A stretch of DNA of 64,000 nt from JBMNCR01 sp049366695 (GTDB taxonomy: Bacteria > Bacillota > Clostridia > Eubacteriales > Alkalibacteraceae), in assembly GCA_049366695.1 (NCBI GenBank), contig JBMNCR010000119.1:1-64000 (forward strand), written 5' to 3'. Positions 26,565 to 35,994 of this stretch are shown piece after piece. The translations under genes and the position numbers were made by a program. The notes beneath the pieces are model-generated. The model had not been told where the DNA came from. It made no database searches and saw nothing but the letters and a program-made list of their open reading frames with translations. Position 1 is the first letter of the stretch; each line of letters opens with the position of its first letter.

Positions 26565-28115
26565 TTATTTTAATATAACCAAAGGATCATAATCTTTTAC
26601 ATTTTCTTCGTTTTCAATATTATTGTCATTTAGTATTTTTATTATAGTAGTACTATTTTCTTTTGCAATATCCCATAAGGTTTCTCCTGGTTGTTTATAA
26701 TGGGCTTTAATAGCATAATGCTCACCTGTTTCCTCTTTTTCATCTGTTTCTACTTTTATTATCTCTTTTACCAAATTTAAACTAATTTTATTATATAAAT
26801 TTCCTGTTAATAAGGTCTCCACTTCTACATTAAATGAATTTCCTCTCTGGTTTATGCGTATTTCTTCTACTAATGCGTTAAAATCAAATAATTCATTACT
26901 ATTTTTGTTTGAAGATACACTATAAGTAAAAGGTATTTGTTTTTCAAATTTTTCTATTACATCTACTTCAGAGCTTAATTTATAGATCATTTTCAAATCT
27001 ATAGCTCCCTCAAGATTAATATTATTCTGACTAGTTTCAATATCAGAAACAACTATATCTCCCTGTACTAACAATACTTTCTCTATAGGCATTTCAGTAG
27101 GTATAACTATATCTTCTGTAACATTTACGTTTTCTTTAAAATCTGCAGCTAAAAAATATGTTTTAATTTGTTCATTAATTATATCTGTTTTCACTTCGGG
27201 ACTATATAAATCTTGTATATTTTCAAATTCTATATTTTCATAAAAAGTAATATCTGTATTGATTCCTAAATCAATTTCTAGTTGGATATCATTTTCACCT
27301 TCCAAAGTTACAAAATCATACGTCATATTCTTTACTGAAGGAACATAAAAATAATTATCTATACGATCTACTCCAGTTTTTTCAATGAATTGACTAAATT
27401 CTACAACTTCTTCAATATTTTTATAGTCTTTTTTCTCTTCACTCTCAATAGAGTAAAGACCCTTTAATAATATCTTTCCAGAGAGTAATACTCCACTTGG
27501 TGATTTGTTAGATTTTAATTCAATAATATTAGTAGATATATCAATTAGTTTTAATGCTGTTTCGTCAAGTTCTCCGATATCAATACTATTTTTTATTGAT
27601 ATTTTCTCGTTATTCTTAATAGATGATTTTGTTATTATAATTTTATCGTTCAATTTTTGAACATTTTCCATTTCACGCACATCTTTTAACATTGGTATAC
27701 TACTTTTCTTAATTATTTTGCCTTGTATTTTCATTACACTTTTTATATTTACTTTTCTGCTATTGGTAATTCTATAATCAATGTGTTCAAGATTTGTATT
27801 GATACAGCATTCTATATCTCCTTCCAAATCTTGCAACTCAACAGAATAGTCATAAGGCACTGTGGATTTTGTACATTCTAAGTAACCACCTTCTGCAACA
27901 TAATATATTTTGTAGTTTAAGTCACCGTCAATATTAAGTATGTTTCCCTCAACACTTTGTTTTGCTACATTTACTTCTCCATTTACGAATAAAATATTCC
28001 TGATGTTAGGTTTATAATCCGCAATTTTAACCAACTCTTCTAAGCTTGTTTGAGTGTCAAATGAACTAACTTCCTGATCTACAATTATGTATTCCTTAAT
28101 TAATTCGAAAGGCAT
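26565..28115 (-). CDS. sipL: SipL-type spore coat/cortex morphogenesis protein (SPOCS + LysM)
   Basis: Clostridial mother-cell protein that in C. difficile binds SpoIVA and links coat to forespore. The 516 residues hold repeated DUF3794/SPOCS modules (from about 30 to 440; each has a beta-rich pattern like RNILFVNGEVNVAKQSVEGN) and a C-terminal LysM (KQPGETLWDIAKENSTTIIK, about 470-516). The architecture is the same as in SipL. The ATG follows AAGGGGGAAG. It is the first gene of a two-gene operon with the SOD homologue. I did not find a convincing SigE promoter in the 185 nt upstream. Confidence 0.88.
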   Translation of the reverse strand: MPFELIKEYIIVDQEVSSFDTQTSLEELVKIADYKPNIRNILFVNGEVNVAKQSVEGNILNIDGDLNYKIYYVAEGGYLECTKSTVPYDYSVELQDLEGDIECCINTNLEHIDYRITNSRKVNIKSVMKIQGKIIKKSSIPMLKDVREMENVQKLNDKIIITKSSIKNNEKISIKNSIDIGELDETALKLIDISTNIIELKSNKSPSGVLLSGKILLKGLYSIESEEKKDYKNIEEVVEFSQFIEKTGVDRIDNYFYVPSVKNMTYDFVTLEGENDIQLEIDLGINTDITFYENIEFENIQDLYSPEVKTDIINEQIKTYFLAADFKENVNVTEDIVIPTEMPIEKVLLVQGDIVVSDIETSQNNINLEGAIDLKMIYKLSSEVDVIEKFEKQIPFTYSVSSNKNSNELFDFNALVEEIRINQRGNSFNVEVETLLTGNLYNKISLNLVKEIIKVETDEKEETGEHYAIKAHYKQPGETLWDIAKENSTTIIKILNDNNIENEENVKDYDPLVILK

Positions 28116-28224
28116 CCTACTTCCCCCTTAAATTATCTTATAAAATATATTCAAAATTACTAATAGATAATAATTTAGTCTTATTATTTTTATTATAGAT
28201 GCCTGCAAAAAATGACTGTGAAAT

Positions 28225-28256
28225 AAAAAAAGTAGAGAATTTTTATACTTCTCTAC
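28225..28256 (-). terminator. Terminator after arcB
   Basis: Minus strand: GTAGAGAA (28249-28256), loop, TTCTCTAC (28232-28239), then seven T (28225-28231). It separates the arc genes from sipL. Confidence 0.88.
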
Positions 28257-28300
28257 AAATACTAGTGTTTAAAACCGCAATATTAATTTTTAATTAACTT

Positions 28301-29293
28301 TTATAGTGCTAAACTAGCACACATTACCGCTTTTATCGTATGCATTCTATTTTCAGCTTCCTCAAACACTTTGGAATATTTACTTCTAAAAACTTCATCA
28401 GTTACTTCCATTTCTTTTAAAGAATATTTGTTATATACTTGTTGAGCAAAAGTTGTGTTCAAATCATGAAATGCAGGTAGACAATGAAGAAATACTACAT
28501 TCTCATTTCCTGTGTTTTTAATCATATCCATATTTACTTGATATGGTAGTAACAATTTTATTCTCTCTTCAAACTTATCCTCTTCTCCCATGGATACCCA
28601 AACATCCGTATATACTACATCAGCACCTTTTATTCCTTCTTCAATATCATATGTAATTTGTATATTACCTCCATTTTTTTGCGCTATATCATTAATTTCC
28701 TGAGTAAATTTTTTATCTGGAAATAATTCTTTTGGAGCAATCTCAACATAATTCATACCCATTTTTGCCGCACCTATCATTAATGAGTTGGCAACATTAT
28801 TCCTAGCATCCCCCACATAAACAAATTTTACATCTTTTAGAGGTTTATTAACATGTTCTACAATTGTCATAAAATCAGCCAAGACTTGTGTAGGATGATA
28901 CATATCAGTCAAACCGTTCCACACTGGCACTTTTGAATACTCACTAAGTAATTCCACCGTCTCCTGATTATACCCCCTAAATTCTATCCCATCATAATAT
29001 GCACCTAATATCTTAGCAGTATCTTCAATCGACTCCTTTTTCCCCATCTGACTATTCGTCAAAAATGTTACATTAGCTCCTTCATCAAATGCTGCTACTT
29101 CAAAAGCACATCTAGTTCTAGTAGATGTTTTTTCAAAAAGTAATACTATATTTTTTCCTTTTAATAGATTACCTCTTTGTCCTGAAATCTTTTTTTTCTT
29201 TAACTTAATAGATAAATCTAATAAATATTCTATTTCTTCTTGGGAATAGTCCAATAGAGTTAATAAACTTTTCCCTTTAAGATTTATTGTCAT
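28301..29293 (-). CDS. arcB: Ornithine carbamoyltransferase
   Basis: 330 residues. The carbamoyl-phosphate loop is EKTSTRTRCAFEVAAFDEG and the ornithine end is VFLHCLPAFHDLN, both typical. Ornithine carbamoyltransferases work both ways; directly behind arginine deiminase (17 nt), this one most likely runs in the catabolic direction, splitting citrulline to ornithine and carbamoyl phosphate. No carbamate kinase (arcC) or antiporter is next to it, so the pathway must be finished elsewhere. An anabolic argF role cannot be excluded. Confidence 0.92.
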   Translation of the reverse strand: MTINLKGKSLLTLLDYSQEEIEYLLDLSIKLKKKKISGQRGNLLKGKNIVLLFEKTSTRTRCAFEVAAFDEGANVTFLTNSQMGKKESIEDTAKILGAYYDGIEFRGYNQETVELLSEYSKVPVWNGLTDMYHPTQVLADFMTIVEHVNKPLKDVKFVYVGDARNNVANSLMIGAAKMGMNYVEIAPKELFPDKKFTQEINDIAQKNGGNIQITYDIEEGIKGADVVYTDVWVSMGEEDKFEERIKLLLPYQVNMDMIKNTGNENVVFLHCLPAFHDLNTTFAQQVYNKYSLKEMEVTDEVFRSKYSKVFEEAENRMHTIKAVMCASLAL

Positions 29294-29309
29294 ACAATTT
29301 TTCTCCTTC

Positions 29310-30539
29310 CTAGTTTAAATCCTCTCTTCTCAATGGCATACTCATACATCTCGGACCTCCACGACCCCTTACTAACTCTGAAGCATCTATTTCAATAACA
29401 GATATATTATTTTTTCTCAGTATTTTATTGGAAGCTTCATTCCTACTATAAGTAATTACTTCTCCTGGAGAAATCGCTAAAGTATTAGTACTATCATTCC
29501 ATTGTTCTCTAGCCGCAATAATTTCATTTCCTCCTCCTGTTTCAATCAAATTAATAATTCTTATTTTTAAACTTTTTTTAAGAGTAGTAACTAAATCTTT
29601 TTCCCTTTCAAATATCATATTATTATCTTTTCCTCTTGAAATCCTTATAACATTGACTTTATCAATAATTCCTGGAAATATAGTAAATTTATCGTAATCA
29701 ACCATTGTAAACACAGTGTCTAAATGCATAAAAGCACGTACTTTTGGAATTTGTATCACTAGTATCTCTTTAACTGATAAATTATTTTTAAATAAATTTT
29801 TACAAAGTAATTCTATGCCCGGTATACTTGTCCTTTGACTACAACCTATGGCAATCACTTCTTTATTTAGTATTAATATATCTCCCCCTTCAATGCTATA
29901 ATTAGTATTTTCTTCATAATACGATTCTTTTTTATATAAAGAAAACAGCTCATGATGTTTATATATCATCTTAATAATAAAACTTTCCCGCTTTCTGATA
30001 TTATTACTCATGGAGTTAATTATTAATCTATTACCAATTACAGTGGCTGGATCTCTCATGAAATATAAATTGGGCAAAGGATTTAAATAAAAATATTCGC
30101 CATCTTCTATATAGTCAGATAATACCTTTTTTCTCTCCAATGTTACTATATCTTCTTTACATATTCCTCCAATGAAATAACCACTAATTTGCGCAGGTGA
30201 TTTATTACATAAGTATTCATACATACCTTCTTTTATATGTTCATTACATCTAAAAAATAATTTTATGGATTCATTTATAACATCTTTCTTAACTTCTTCT
30301 TTTTTTAGTATATCTATCAATAATTTTTCAACATAGAAAACTTCTACACCTCTAGTGGAAAGTTGCTTAGAAAAGTTATCATGTTCTTCTTGCATTTTTT
30401 TTAACCAAGGGATATCTTCAAATAAAACTTCTTGTAGATATTCAGGGGTTATTCTCTCTAATTCTATTGCTGGTCTGTGCAACAGTACGTGTGTTAACCT
30501 TCCTATTTCTGACTCAATATTTAATACACATTCTCTCAA
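29310..30539 (-). CDS. arcA: Arginine deiminase
   Basis: Hydrolyses arginine to citrulline and ammonia for energy and acid resistance. 409 residues. The substrate-binding N-terminus is SEIGRLTHVLLHRPAIELER, the middle has LNPLPNLYFMRDPATVIG (Asp) and AFMHLDTVFTMVD (catalytic His), and the nucleophile Cys is about residue 398 in RGRGGPRCMSMPLRRED. The start is a TTG at 30539, 7 nt after AGGAGG. It is the first gene of arcA-arcB. A perfect palindrome is about 31 nt upstream. Confidence 0.96.
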   Translation of the reverse strand: MRECVLNIESEIGRLTHVLLHRPAIELERITPEYLQEVLFEDIPWLKKMQEEHDNFSKQLSTRGVEVFYVEKLLIDILKKEEVKKDVINESIKLFFRCNEHIKEGMYEYLCNKSPAQISGYFIGGICKEDIVTLERKKVLSDYIEDGEYFYLNPLPNLYFMRDPATVIGNRLIINSMSNNIRKRESFIIKMIYKHHELFSLYKKESYYEENTNYSIEGGDILILNKEVIAIGCSQRTSIPGIELLCKNLFKNNLSVKEILVIQIPKVRAFMHLDTVFTMVDYDKFTIFPGIIDKVNVIRISRGKDNNMIFEREKDLVTTLKKSLKIRIINLIETGGGNEIIAAREQWNDSTNTLAISPGEVITYSRNEASNKILRKNNISVIEIDASELVRGRGGPRCMSMPLRREDLN

Positions 30540-30569
30540 TCAATTTCCTCCTAATTACATAAATAATAA

Positions 30570-30583
30570 TATACTATAGTATA
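30570..30583. promoter_or_regulatory. Perfect palindrome upstream of arcA
   Basis: TATACTATAGTATA (30570-30583), 14 bp, centred about 38 nt before the arcA start. It is a possible operator or overlaps the -10 region; it is not a recognisable ARG box. Confidence 0.4.
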
Positions 30584-30710
30584 CTATTTTTATCTAAAAT
30601 AAGAAAAATATGAGTATCTTAATGATGTATATAGTAACTTTTCTTAATTATCTTTTTTTGTATTATACAACAATATTCTTTCTCTTAACACAATAAAATT
30701 ATTTTTCTGC

Positions 30711-30735
30711 AAAAAAAAAACTGTACTTCTACAGT
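30711..30735 (-). terminator. Terminator after veg
   Basis: Minus strand: ACTGTA-GAAG-TACAGT (30720-30735) followed by ten T (30711-30720). It overlaps the last bases before the veg stop region. Confidence 0.85.
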
Positions 30736-30738
30736 TTT

Positions 30739-31005
30739 TTAGCCACATAGTATATTTTCATTACTATCACATAAGGTAAGTTCAACATTATGTGTCAATA
30801 AATCTGAATAACAGAATGATAATTTCCGAGTATTTTTATTATCTTCTTCAACTTTTATTACAAAAATACTGGGATAAGTACCCTCTATTACACCTTCTTT
30901 AACCATAACTCTTTTCCGACTTTTGCTTGCTTTTAACCTTACTCTATGACCTACGTAATTTTCTAACCCTTCTTTTATTTCTGTAAGAGTTTTATTGTTA
31001 CTCAT
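30739..31005 (-). CDS. veg: Veg protein
   Basis: Small conserved Firmicute protein of 88 residues, beta-rich, belonging to the Veg family; in B. subtilis it affects biofilm formation and germination. The family core is visible as GLENYVGHRVRLKASKSRKR followed by GVIEGTYPSIFVIKV. ATG preceded by GAGGTGATTAA. It has its own strong promoter (31036-31064) and terminator, as veg does in Bacillus. Confidence 0.95.
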   Translation of the reverse strand: MSNNKTLTEIKEGLENYVGHRVRLKASKSRKRVMVKEGVIEGTYPSIFVIKVEEDNKNTRKLSFCYSDLLTHNVELTLCDSNENILCG

Positions 31006-31035
31006 TTAATCACCTCAGCTATTTGCTTATTGTAT

Positions 31036-31064
31036 ATTGTATCATGCAAACTAATTTTTGTCAA
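31036..31064 (-). promoter_or_regulatory. veg promoter
   Basis: Minus strand: TTGACA (31059-31064), 17-nt spacer, TACAAT (31036-31041), about 30 nt before the veg start codon. Bacillus veg is known for a very strong vegetative promoter, in keeping with this match. Confidence 0.85.
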
Positions 31065-31146
31065 ATACAGTATTATAACAATAATGATTATTCATGTCAA
31101 TATAATTTTAATTATATTATTAACATTTTACTTGTTATTTATTCAT

Positions 31147-31181
31147 AAAAAAGGGAAGGATATTAATCCTTTCCTTTTTTT
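31147..31181 (-). terminator. Terminator after the YhcN-type lipoprotein gene
   Basis: AAAAAAGGGAAGGAT and ATCCTTTCCTTTTTT flank a 4-nt loop, one G-T pair, with a long T run on the minus strand; it ends a few bases after the stop codon. Confidence 0.85.
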
Positions 31182-31186
31182 ATATT

Positions 31187-31753
31187 TTACCTAAACAAAT
31201 TTTTAATGTCTTGCCAATTTTTGTCTGTAGTATTGTTTCCCATTTTCATTAGTTTGTCGATGGCATTTTCATCTGTAGTAAAATAAACTTTATTTATTTT
31301 TGGATCTTGTCTTTTAATGCTAGTACTCAAATTCTCTTTAAATGTTTCTGATAATTCAGCGTTGTTTTTTAAGTCTAATCCGACATAACAAGTATCATCA
31401 TTAATAGCTACAGTTGTATTTTCTACTTCTTTTTTGTCATTACATAAATTTTCAATACTTGATTTGCTATCATTTGTGGCTAAATTATTATTATCTGTCA
31501 TGTAATCATTGTAGTTATTATTTTTCGACATATAATCCTCATAATTGTTATTATCAATTAAATTATATCTCATATTATCCCTTGTATAATCATCTGTATC
31601 TTTAGCTATGTTCTCATTATAATCAGGTACTACAGGATTACTATATCCTCGATAAAGACTATCCCCTCTTTTTGTAGTATCTGTTCCAGCACATCCAAAT
31701 GTAAACATTGCAACTAGTAAAAATATTGCAACTATGGCAATTGTTCTTTTCAT
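31187..31753 (-). CDS. YhcN/YlaJ-family sporulation lipoprotein
   Basis: 188 residues. The lipobox is FTFGC within an N-terminal hydrophobic stretch. The C-terminal ~80 residues (AINDDTCYVGLDLKNNAELS, IKRQDPKINKVYFTTDENAI) match the YhcN/YlaJ pattern of spore-associated lipoproteins. Between them is an Asn/Tyr/Asp-rich low-complexity stretch with an imperfect repeat (NNNYEDYMSK, NNNYNDYMTD, NNN). Three ATGs follow one another; the third (31753) is best spaced from AGGAGG. Monocistronic with its own terminator. Confidence 0.82.
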   Translation of the reverse strand: MKRTIAIVAIFLLVAMFTFGCAGTDTTKRGDSLYRGYSNPVVPDYNENIAKDTDDYTRDNMRYNLIDNNNYEDYMSKNNNYNDYMTDNNNLATNDSKSSIENLCNDKKEVENTTVAINDDTCYVGLDLKNNAELSETFKENLSTSIKRQDPKINKVYFTTDENAIDKLMKMGNNTTDKNWQDIKNLFR

Positions 31754-31838
31754 CATCATCCCTCCTCTCATTTATAAGCTACTATTATTGTGATTATAGA
31801 GAGGAATTAATATGCTGGCAATTTATGATTATATATTT

Positions 31839-32933
31839 TTAAAAATCATTATGTATAATATTTTTATTTAGTGGAGGCTTAACTGGTCTTCTAGGTATTA
31901 CAATTTTTCCTGTTTGAATATCTACATATAACAGCCAATAACCTACTTTATCATCTTTTTCAACATCTCTTGATTGCCAATATAAATATCCAGTACTACC
32001 TTTAAATGGCTGCTCTTGCATGTAAAATCTACCAGGAATACCATAAACAAAATACTTATAAATGCTTTTATTATTGTGTTCTTGTGTTACAAGCCCAAAT
32101 ATCCAATTATTATCTTCTGAATAAATTTTTCCAATATTCTTATAGTTCATAAATGGATATACCATTGGCATTAAATATCCATTATACAATATACAATAAT
32201 ATTGTATATCACAATTATTTTCATTAATAATCCACCATTTATGATCTTTTATGTTTTGTTTAAATGGGTCTACTTTATCCAAATATGTATCTAGAAAATC
32301 AATATTCTCCCATAAATAATATATTTGATTATTATATGCTCCCTCTTGAAATTTTTTTACCCTTTTGTACTCATCTTTATTTTCAATTTCAACATCTGTT
32401 TGTTCTTGAAATTCTTCTTTTACATTCTTCTCCTCTATCTTTTCTTTGATTTGTATACTTTCTTTAATTTCTTGATTGTTATTTGAATTTATTTGTTTTT
32501 TTATTTTGTCGTTTTCTTTTTCAAACACTTTTTTATTTTCTGTATTTTCAATTTTATTATTAATTTCATCTTTATTTTTTACTAATTCTTGCAAGTTAAT
32601 TTTATCTTTTTCATTTAAATATCCTGCAACTGCTATAGTTTTTCTACCATCAAGAGGATAAACCATTACAGCATATATATTGTCTAAATTATCTTTAAAT
32701 TTTAATTCTTCTTGTAATTTATTTTTTACATTAATCTTACCTATATTCCTTATTTTTGTATTCAAGTATATTAAATCAATACCATAATTGCCAGGCATTA
32801 TATTTTCAATAAATATCTTCATTTGGATTTTTTCTTTTTTTTGAATAAATTGAACGTGTCCTACTAGTTGTGCATCACTTATAGAAAAACCTGCATCTAT
32901 TTCTTCAAGAAAAATAAATTTTCTTAAACTCAT
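31839..32933 (-). CDS. Protein of unknown function with charged linker
   Basis: I do not recognise a function. 364 residues, no signal peptide. Residues 1-120 are beta-rich (AQLVGHVQFIQKKEKIQMKI); 120-195 are a highly charged Lys/Glu/Asn linker; 195-364 form a compact domain with many aromatics (HKWWIINENNCDIQYYCILY, GYLYWQSRDVEKDDKVGYWL). This two-domain form, with a C-terminal YWLLYVDIQTGKI end, looks like a clostridial protein family. Its neighbours are spore-related genes, so a spore role is possible but unproven. ATG after AGAGGTGTAGAAT. Confidence 0.78.
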   Translation of the reverse strand: MSLRKFIFLEEIDAGFSISDAQLVGHVQFIQKKEKIQMKIFIENIMPGNYGIDLIYLNTKIRNIGKINVKNKLQEELKFKDNLDNIYAVMVYPLDGRKTIAVAGYLNEKDKINLQELVKNKDEINNKIENTENKKVFEKENDKIKKQINSNNNQEIKESIQIKEKIEEKNVKEEFQEQTDVEIENKDEYKRVKKFQEGAYNNQIYYLWENIDFLDTYLDKVDPFKQNIKDHKWWIINENNCDIQYYCILYNGYLMPMVYPFMNYKNIGKIYSEDNNWIFGLVTQEHNNKSIYKYFVYGIPGRFYMQEQPFKGSTGYLYWQSRDVEKDDKVGYWLLYVDIQTGKIVIPRRPVKPPLNKNIIHNDF

Positions 32934-33144
32934 ATTCTACACCTCTCTTTTCTATATCTATATAATTATTATGTAATCCACACTAGAAATATTAAACTAT
33001 TTGTACAAAAATAAAAAAACTTTGTTTTACTATTGTTTGAAACAACAAAAAAATGAGACTTTTTAGATTTTTTAGTTGAAGATGTCCCTAAAATGAATTA
33101 TCAAAGTGTATTTTGTACATACTCCCATTATCTATTTTAGTGAA

Positions 33145-33185
33145 AATAAAAAATTCGAATCAAAGTATAAATACATTGATTCGAA
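33145..33185 (-). terminator. Terminator of the ilv-leu operon
   Basis: Minus strand: TTCGAATCAA (33176-33185), 12-nt loop, TTGATTCGAA (33154-33163), then T-rich TTTTTTATTTT (down to 33143). It lies about 33 nt after the leuB stop. Confidence 0.88.
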
Positions 33186-33218
33186 CTATAAAAAGCAAAT
33201 TATAGATTACTTCATTTA

Positions 33219-34295
33219 TTATTTGTTGATATTTGAAATTATCAAATCTCCCATTTCTTTGGTACCTACAGTTTTATACCCTTCTGAAGCAATATCCAAT
33301 GTCCTATATCCTAAATCCAATACTTTTTTAACTGCATCTTCAATGCTTTTAGCCTCTTCCTCTAAAGCAAATGTATATTTTAACATCATGGCTAGAGACA
33401 TAATAGTAGCAATAGGATTAGCCTTATTTTCTCCTGCAATATCAGGTGCTGAACCATGTACTGGCTCATACATACCTTTATTATTGTCCCCTAGACTTGC
33501 TGATGGGAGCATTCCTATTGATCCAGTTATCATACTAGCTTCATCAGATAATATATCTCCAAACATATTGCCTGTAACTATCACATCAAACTGCTGAGGA
33601 TTTCTAATTAGTTGCATTGCTGCATTATCTACATACATGTGATTTAACTCTACATCAGGATAGCTTTTTGCAACTTTTTCTACAGTTTTTCTCCATGTTC
33701 TTGAATTTTCTAAAACATTAGCTTTATCGACACTAGTTACAACCTTATTTCTTTTCTGCGCCATTTCAAAAGCAACTTTTGCAATTCTTTCTACTTCTTT
33801 TTCCGAATATATCATTACATCATAGGCTGCTTGACCCATTTCTGTTTCTTTAAATCCCTTTTCTCCAAAATATATCCCACCTGTAAGTTCTCTGACTACA
33901 CAGATATCTAATCCATCACCGATTATCTCTGGCTTTAAAGGACACGCTTCCACTAGTGTATCAAATAAAATTGCAGGTCTTAAATTTGCAAATAAACCTA
34001 ACTGTTTTCTCAGTCCTAACAATGCGCTCTCTGGTCTTTTATCCCCAGGCAAATCATCCCATTTAGGACCACCTACAGCTCCTAGTAACACCGCATCACA
34101 ATCTTTACAAACAGTAACTGTTTCAGTCGGAAGTGGTTCTCCATACGTATCATATGCAATCCCACCAGCTAAAACTTCTTGGTAATTAAAATTATGATTA
34201 TATTTTTCTCCAATAATGTCTAGTACCTTCATTGCTGAATCTACAACTTCTGGTCCTATGCCATCACCTTTAATAACAGCTATTTTATAATCCAT
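33219..34295 (-). CDS. leuB: 3-isopropylmalate dehydrogenase
   Basis: Oxidises and decarboxylates 3-isopropylmalate in leucine synthesis, and 3-methylmalate in the citramalate route to isoleucine. 358 residues. Signatures: KGDGIGPEVVDSAMKVLD, LLGLRKQLGLFANLRPA, RELTGGIYFGEKG, NMFGDILSDEASMITGSIGM. It starts 61 nt after cimA and is the last gene before the operon terminator. LeuC and LeuD, which make its substrate, are not in this operon. Confidence 0.97.
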   Translation of the reverse strand: MDYKIAVIKGDGIGPEVVDSAMKVLDIIGEKYNHNFNYQEVLAGGIAYDTYGEPLPTETVTVCKDCDAVLLGAVGGPKWDDLPGDKRPESALLGLRKQLGLFANLRPAILFDTLVEACPLKPEIIGDGLDICVVRELTGGIYFGEKGFKETEMGQAAYDVMIYSEKEVERIAKVAFEMAQKRNKVVTSVDKANVLENSRTWRKTVEKVAKSYPDVELNHMYVDNAAMQLIRNPQQFDVIVTGNMFGDILSDEASMITGSIGMLPSASLGDNNKGMYEPVHGSAPDIAGENKANPIATIMSLAMMLKYTFALEEEAKSIEDAVKKVLDLGYRTLDIASEGYKTVGTKEMGDLIISNINK

Positions 34296-34356
34296 ATTTA
34301 TTTTCCTCCCATACTAGCAAATTAATCAACTTCTATAAATTGACATAGGCCTACAA

Positions 34357-35994
34357 CTATCTAGTCCCACATGCACAGCTAGAATTATTCGAGTTATCCT
34401 CATTCCCATCATTCATATCTGTGTTTTCTATATCTTTGATCAGTTTATATTCTATTGAGTCTACTAATGCATTTACACTTGCTTCTATTATGTTTGTAGA
34501 TACTCCTATTGTACTCCAATAATCAATTCCATCTGTAGATTCAATTAAAACCCTCACTTTTGCAGCTGTATTAGCTCCATTTAACACTCTTACTTTAAAA
34601 TCAGAAAGATGAAAATCTTTCAAATTATTATAAAATAACTCTAGTGCCTTTCTAATTGCCTTATCTATTGCATTAACGGGACCATTCCCTTCTGCTGCAG
34701 TCATCTCAACTTTATCATTTACCTTTACTTTAATTAATGCCGAGGCAGAACATCCATTATTCTTATCATTTGATTCTTCTTCAATAATTTTATAATACTC
34801 AAGATTAAAAAAGGGCTTATATTTTCCTAAATACTTTCTTATTACAAGTTCAAACGAAGCTTCTGCTCCTTCAAATTGATATCCTTCCCTCTCTAACTTC
34901 TTTAGTAAATCAACAATTTCTTTTGTTTCAGGAGATTCCTTTGTAATCGAAGGATCTATTTTTTTTATTCTACCTATTACAGTATTTTTACCTGATACTT
35001 CAGACATTAAAAATTTTCTATTATTGCCTACAACTTCTGGTTCAATATGTTCAAATGAACCTTTTGCTTTCATAATACCATCTACATGCATGCCACCTTT
35101 GTGGGCAAAAGCATTTATCCCTACATATGGCATGGATTGATCTAAACTAATATTTGAAATCTCAGCTACATATCTTGCCGATGATGTGAGATTTTTAATT
35201 TCTTCATCCTTTATACATGAGTATCCCTGTTTTGTTTGTAAATTTGGTATTATCGTAGATAAGTTTGCATTACCACATCTTTCACCTATCCCTAGAAAAG
35301 TACCTTGTATATGTTTTGCCCCTGCTTTTACTGCCATTAAAGAATTAGCAACAGCCATACCTGTATCGTTATGACAATGAATTCCTACTTTTACATCTAA
35401 ATTTTCCACTACGTATTTTGTTATCTCAAAGATTTCATCTGGAAAACTACCTCCATTTGTATCACATAGTACTAAACAGTCAGCACCTGCTCTTTGAGCT
35501 GCTTTTAATGTTTCAATAGCATATTTAGCGTTTGCTTTATATCCATCGAAAAAATGTTCAGCATCAAATAGCACTTCTTTATTTTTGCTTTTTAAATAAG
35601 AAATAGTTTCAAATATCATCTGAATATTCTCTTCTAAACTAGTAACAATAACATTTTCAACATGATAATCCCATGATTTACCAAATATGCTTATCGCCTC
35701 TGTTTTTGCAGAAAGTAGGTCTTGCAAATTTTTGTCCTGTTCTGCACGTATATTTTTTCGTCTAGTACTTCCAAAAGCAACTAATATAGCATTTTTCAGA
35801 GAATATTTATTTATTTCATCAAAGTATTCTCTATCTTTTAAATTAGATCCAGGATTTCCAGCCTCTATATAATTTACACCTAAATTATCAAGTTGTTTAG
35901 TTATCTTTAATTTATCTTCAAGAGAGTATGATATCCCTCTACTTTGAGCTCCATCCCTTAATGATGAGTCAAATATCTCAATTTTTTTATTCAT
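34357..35994 (-). CDS. cimA: (R)-citramalate synthase
   Basis: Condenses pyruvate with acetyl-CoA to citramalate, giving a threonine-independent route to 2-oxobutyrate and isoleucine. 545 residues: HMGL-like barrel (IFDSSLRDGAQSRGISYSLE, GIHCHNDTGMAVANSLMAV, HKGGMHVDGIMK) and a C-terminal LeuA-type dimer/allosteric domain (from ~400). The SLRDGAQSRG motif marks the CimA group, as distinct from the TLRDGEQSPG of LeuA next door. The ATG at 35994 overlaps the leuA stop by 8 nt and is chosen over the ATG 36018. The tail ends in NSSCACGTR, with two cysteines. Confidence 0.93.
   Translation of the reverse strand: MNKKIEIFDSSLRDGAQSRGISYSLEDKLKITKQLDNLGVNYIEAGNPGSNLKDREYFDEINKYSLKNAILVAFGSTRRKNIRAEQDKNLQDLLSAKTEAISIFGKSWDYHVENVIVTSLEENIQMIFETISYLKSKNKEVLFDAEHFFDGYKANAKYAIETLKAAQRAGADCLVLCDTNGGSFPDEIFEITKYVVENLDVKVGIHCHNDTGMAVANSLMAVKAGAKHIQGTFLGIGERCGNANLSTIIPNLQTKQGYSCIKDEEIKNLTSSARYVAEISNISLDQSMPYVGINAFAHKGGMHVDGIMKAKGSFEHIEPEVVGNNRKFLMSEVSGKNTVIGRIKKIDPSITKESPETKEIVDLLKKLEREGYQFEGAEASFELVIRKYLGKYKPFFNLEYYKIIEEESNDKNNGCSASALIKVKVNDKVEMTAAEGNGPVNAIDKAIRKALELFYNNLKDFHLSDFKVRVLNGANTAAKVRVLIESTDGIDYWSTIGVSTNIIEASVNALVDSIEYKLIKDIENTDMNDGNEDNSNNSSCACGTR

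Noticed and set aside
30570..30583. ARG box for ArgR control of arcA
   Set aside because: The palindrome TATACTATAGTATA lacks the TNTGNAT...ATNCANA pattern; kept only as an unnamed palindrome.
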